64,000 bases of DNA, taken from positions 4,166,886 through 4,230,885 of the forward strand of contig NC_019697.1 in assembly GCF_000317145.1 (NCBI RefSeq), read 5' to 3'. The notes beneath the pieces are model-generated. The model was not told the DNA's origin, searched no databases, and saw nothing but the letters and a program-made list of their open reading frames with translations. Position numbers and translations under genes: made by a program. Numbering within the stretch: position 1 is the stretch's first letter; each line of letters opens with the position of its first letter. Origin of the DNA: Chamaesiphon minutus PCC 6605. Lineage in GTDB: Bacteria; Cyanobacteriota; Cyanobacteriia; Cyanobacteriales; Chamaesiphonaceae. This document shows, piece by piece, positions 63,812 through 64,000 of this stretch.

Positions 63812-64000
63812 GACGATCCGGCAATGACTGGACTAAGAGCTTGTAGCGATAGCCATAACTACGCTCCCGATCGCTTTATCTTTAATGCCAATTGGCTATT
63901 GATAAAGTGACATTTGTTGGATGACAAACCGTCTCTCTGAAGGGGTAGCACCGATATTTTTCATCATCTCCCGAATGTTATTTCTATTAACCTGAATGTA

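Larger units (their letters stand above)
63638..64000. other. Region after ndhF up to the window end
   Basis: 363 bp with no supported gene. It holds an imperfect long inverted repeat (63660-63752), a terminator (63781-63811) and about 190 bp of presumed promoter region for the next gene. No start codon with a convincing downstream frame is visible before the edge. Confidence 0.55.

Overview
The window is chromosomal DNA from a cyanobacterium. The evidence is a phycobiliprotein lyase (CpcS/CpcU family), the NDH-1 subunit NdhF, an omega-3 fatty-acid desaturase of DesB type, an NblB-like HEAT-repeat protein, glycolate oxidase subunit GlcF, Uma2-family genes, and the very high density of CGATCG/GCGATCGC words typical of HIP1-rich cyanobacterial genomes. 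The species cannot be fixed from the sequence alone. Most genes are single-copy housekeeping genes, loosely spaced and read from both strands, with few long operons.

Layout. 1-3.1 kb is a decay zone: a DUF559 remnant with an in-frame stop, a Ser/Thr kinase-SUMF1 gene split by a 199-bp MITE, a pair of inverted REP repeats, and a DNA adenine methylase remnant broken by a 23-bp palindromic insertion. 3.3-12.9 kb holds an FAD oxidoreductase, a truncated hemoglobin, an RluA-type pseudouridine synthase with repeat-derived inserts, a Uma2/PEP-CTERM wreck, pdhB, secD-secF and a small membrane protein. 13-18.5 kb holds glcF, an intact insertion sequence with a 7-bp target duplication, a family-39 glycosyltransferase and a DUF3153 lipoprotein with a duplicated 3' end. 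18.6-28 kb holds a P450 scrap, pyruvate kinase, a hybrid histidine kinase, a thioesterase, a tyrosine phosphatase, an alpha/beta hydrolase and mnmG. 28.1-28.7 kb is a MITE nested within another MITE. 28.7-44.5 kb holds Uma2, an isochorismatase-like hydrolase, an ABC ATPase, a DUF1517 protein, a histidine kinase, the HEAT protein, the bilin lyase, desB, a PrxQ-like peroxiredoxin, an amidase/glucosaminidase, an HtrA protease, a NADAR protein, a TspO-like protein, a DUF4079 protein and a second tyrosine phosphatase.

44.6-49.3 kb is an arsenic island. A leftward sphX-like / arsJ / gapdh series faces a rightward arsR. A convergent gene encodes the N-terminal half of an aquaporin fused in frame to the C-terminal 55 residues or so of a PstS phosphate-binding protein. 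Both promoters carry two copies of an ATATYGA-N6-TCRATAT dyad, one over the -35 box and one at or after the -10, which I read as ArsR operators. Family knowledge suggests GAPDH makes 1-arseno-3-phosphoglycerate and ArsJ exports it; the SphX and PstS parts link the locus to phosphate/arsenate handling.

49.3-64 kb holds a 709-residue leucine-rich-repeat protein, gatA, a metallophosphoesterase, a histidine kinase whose phospho-acceptor His is replaced by Gln, murE, a glutaredoxin-like protein, a second intact IS with a 9-bp target duplication, hisC, tRNA-Glu(TTC) with a textbook promoter and terminator, rsmH and ndhF. The gaps around gatA, the phosphoesterase, the kinase and murE are filled with tandem TTTAGGC heptamers.

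The most distinctive property of the window is repeat traffic at every scale: two IS elements, three MITE-like elements (two of them nested), 20-45 bp palindromic repeats that have entered coding frames (hisC, murE and rluA tolerate them, dam does not), heptamer arrays, and CT-rich arrays that abut start codons in place of a Shine-Dalgarno sequence.
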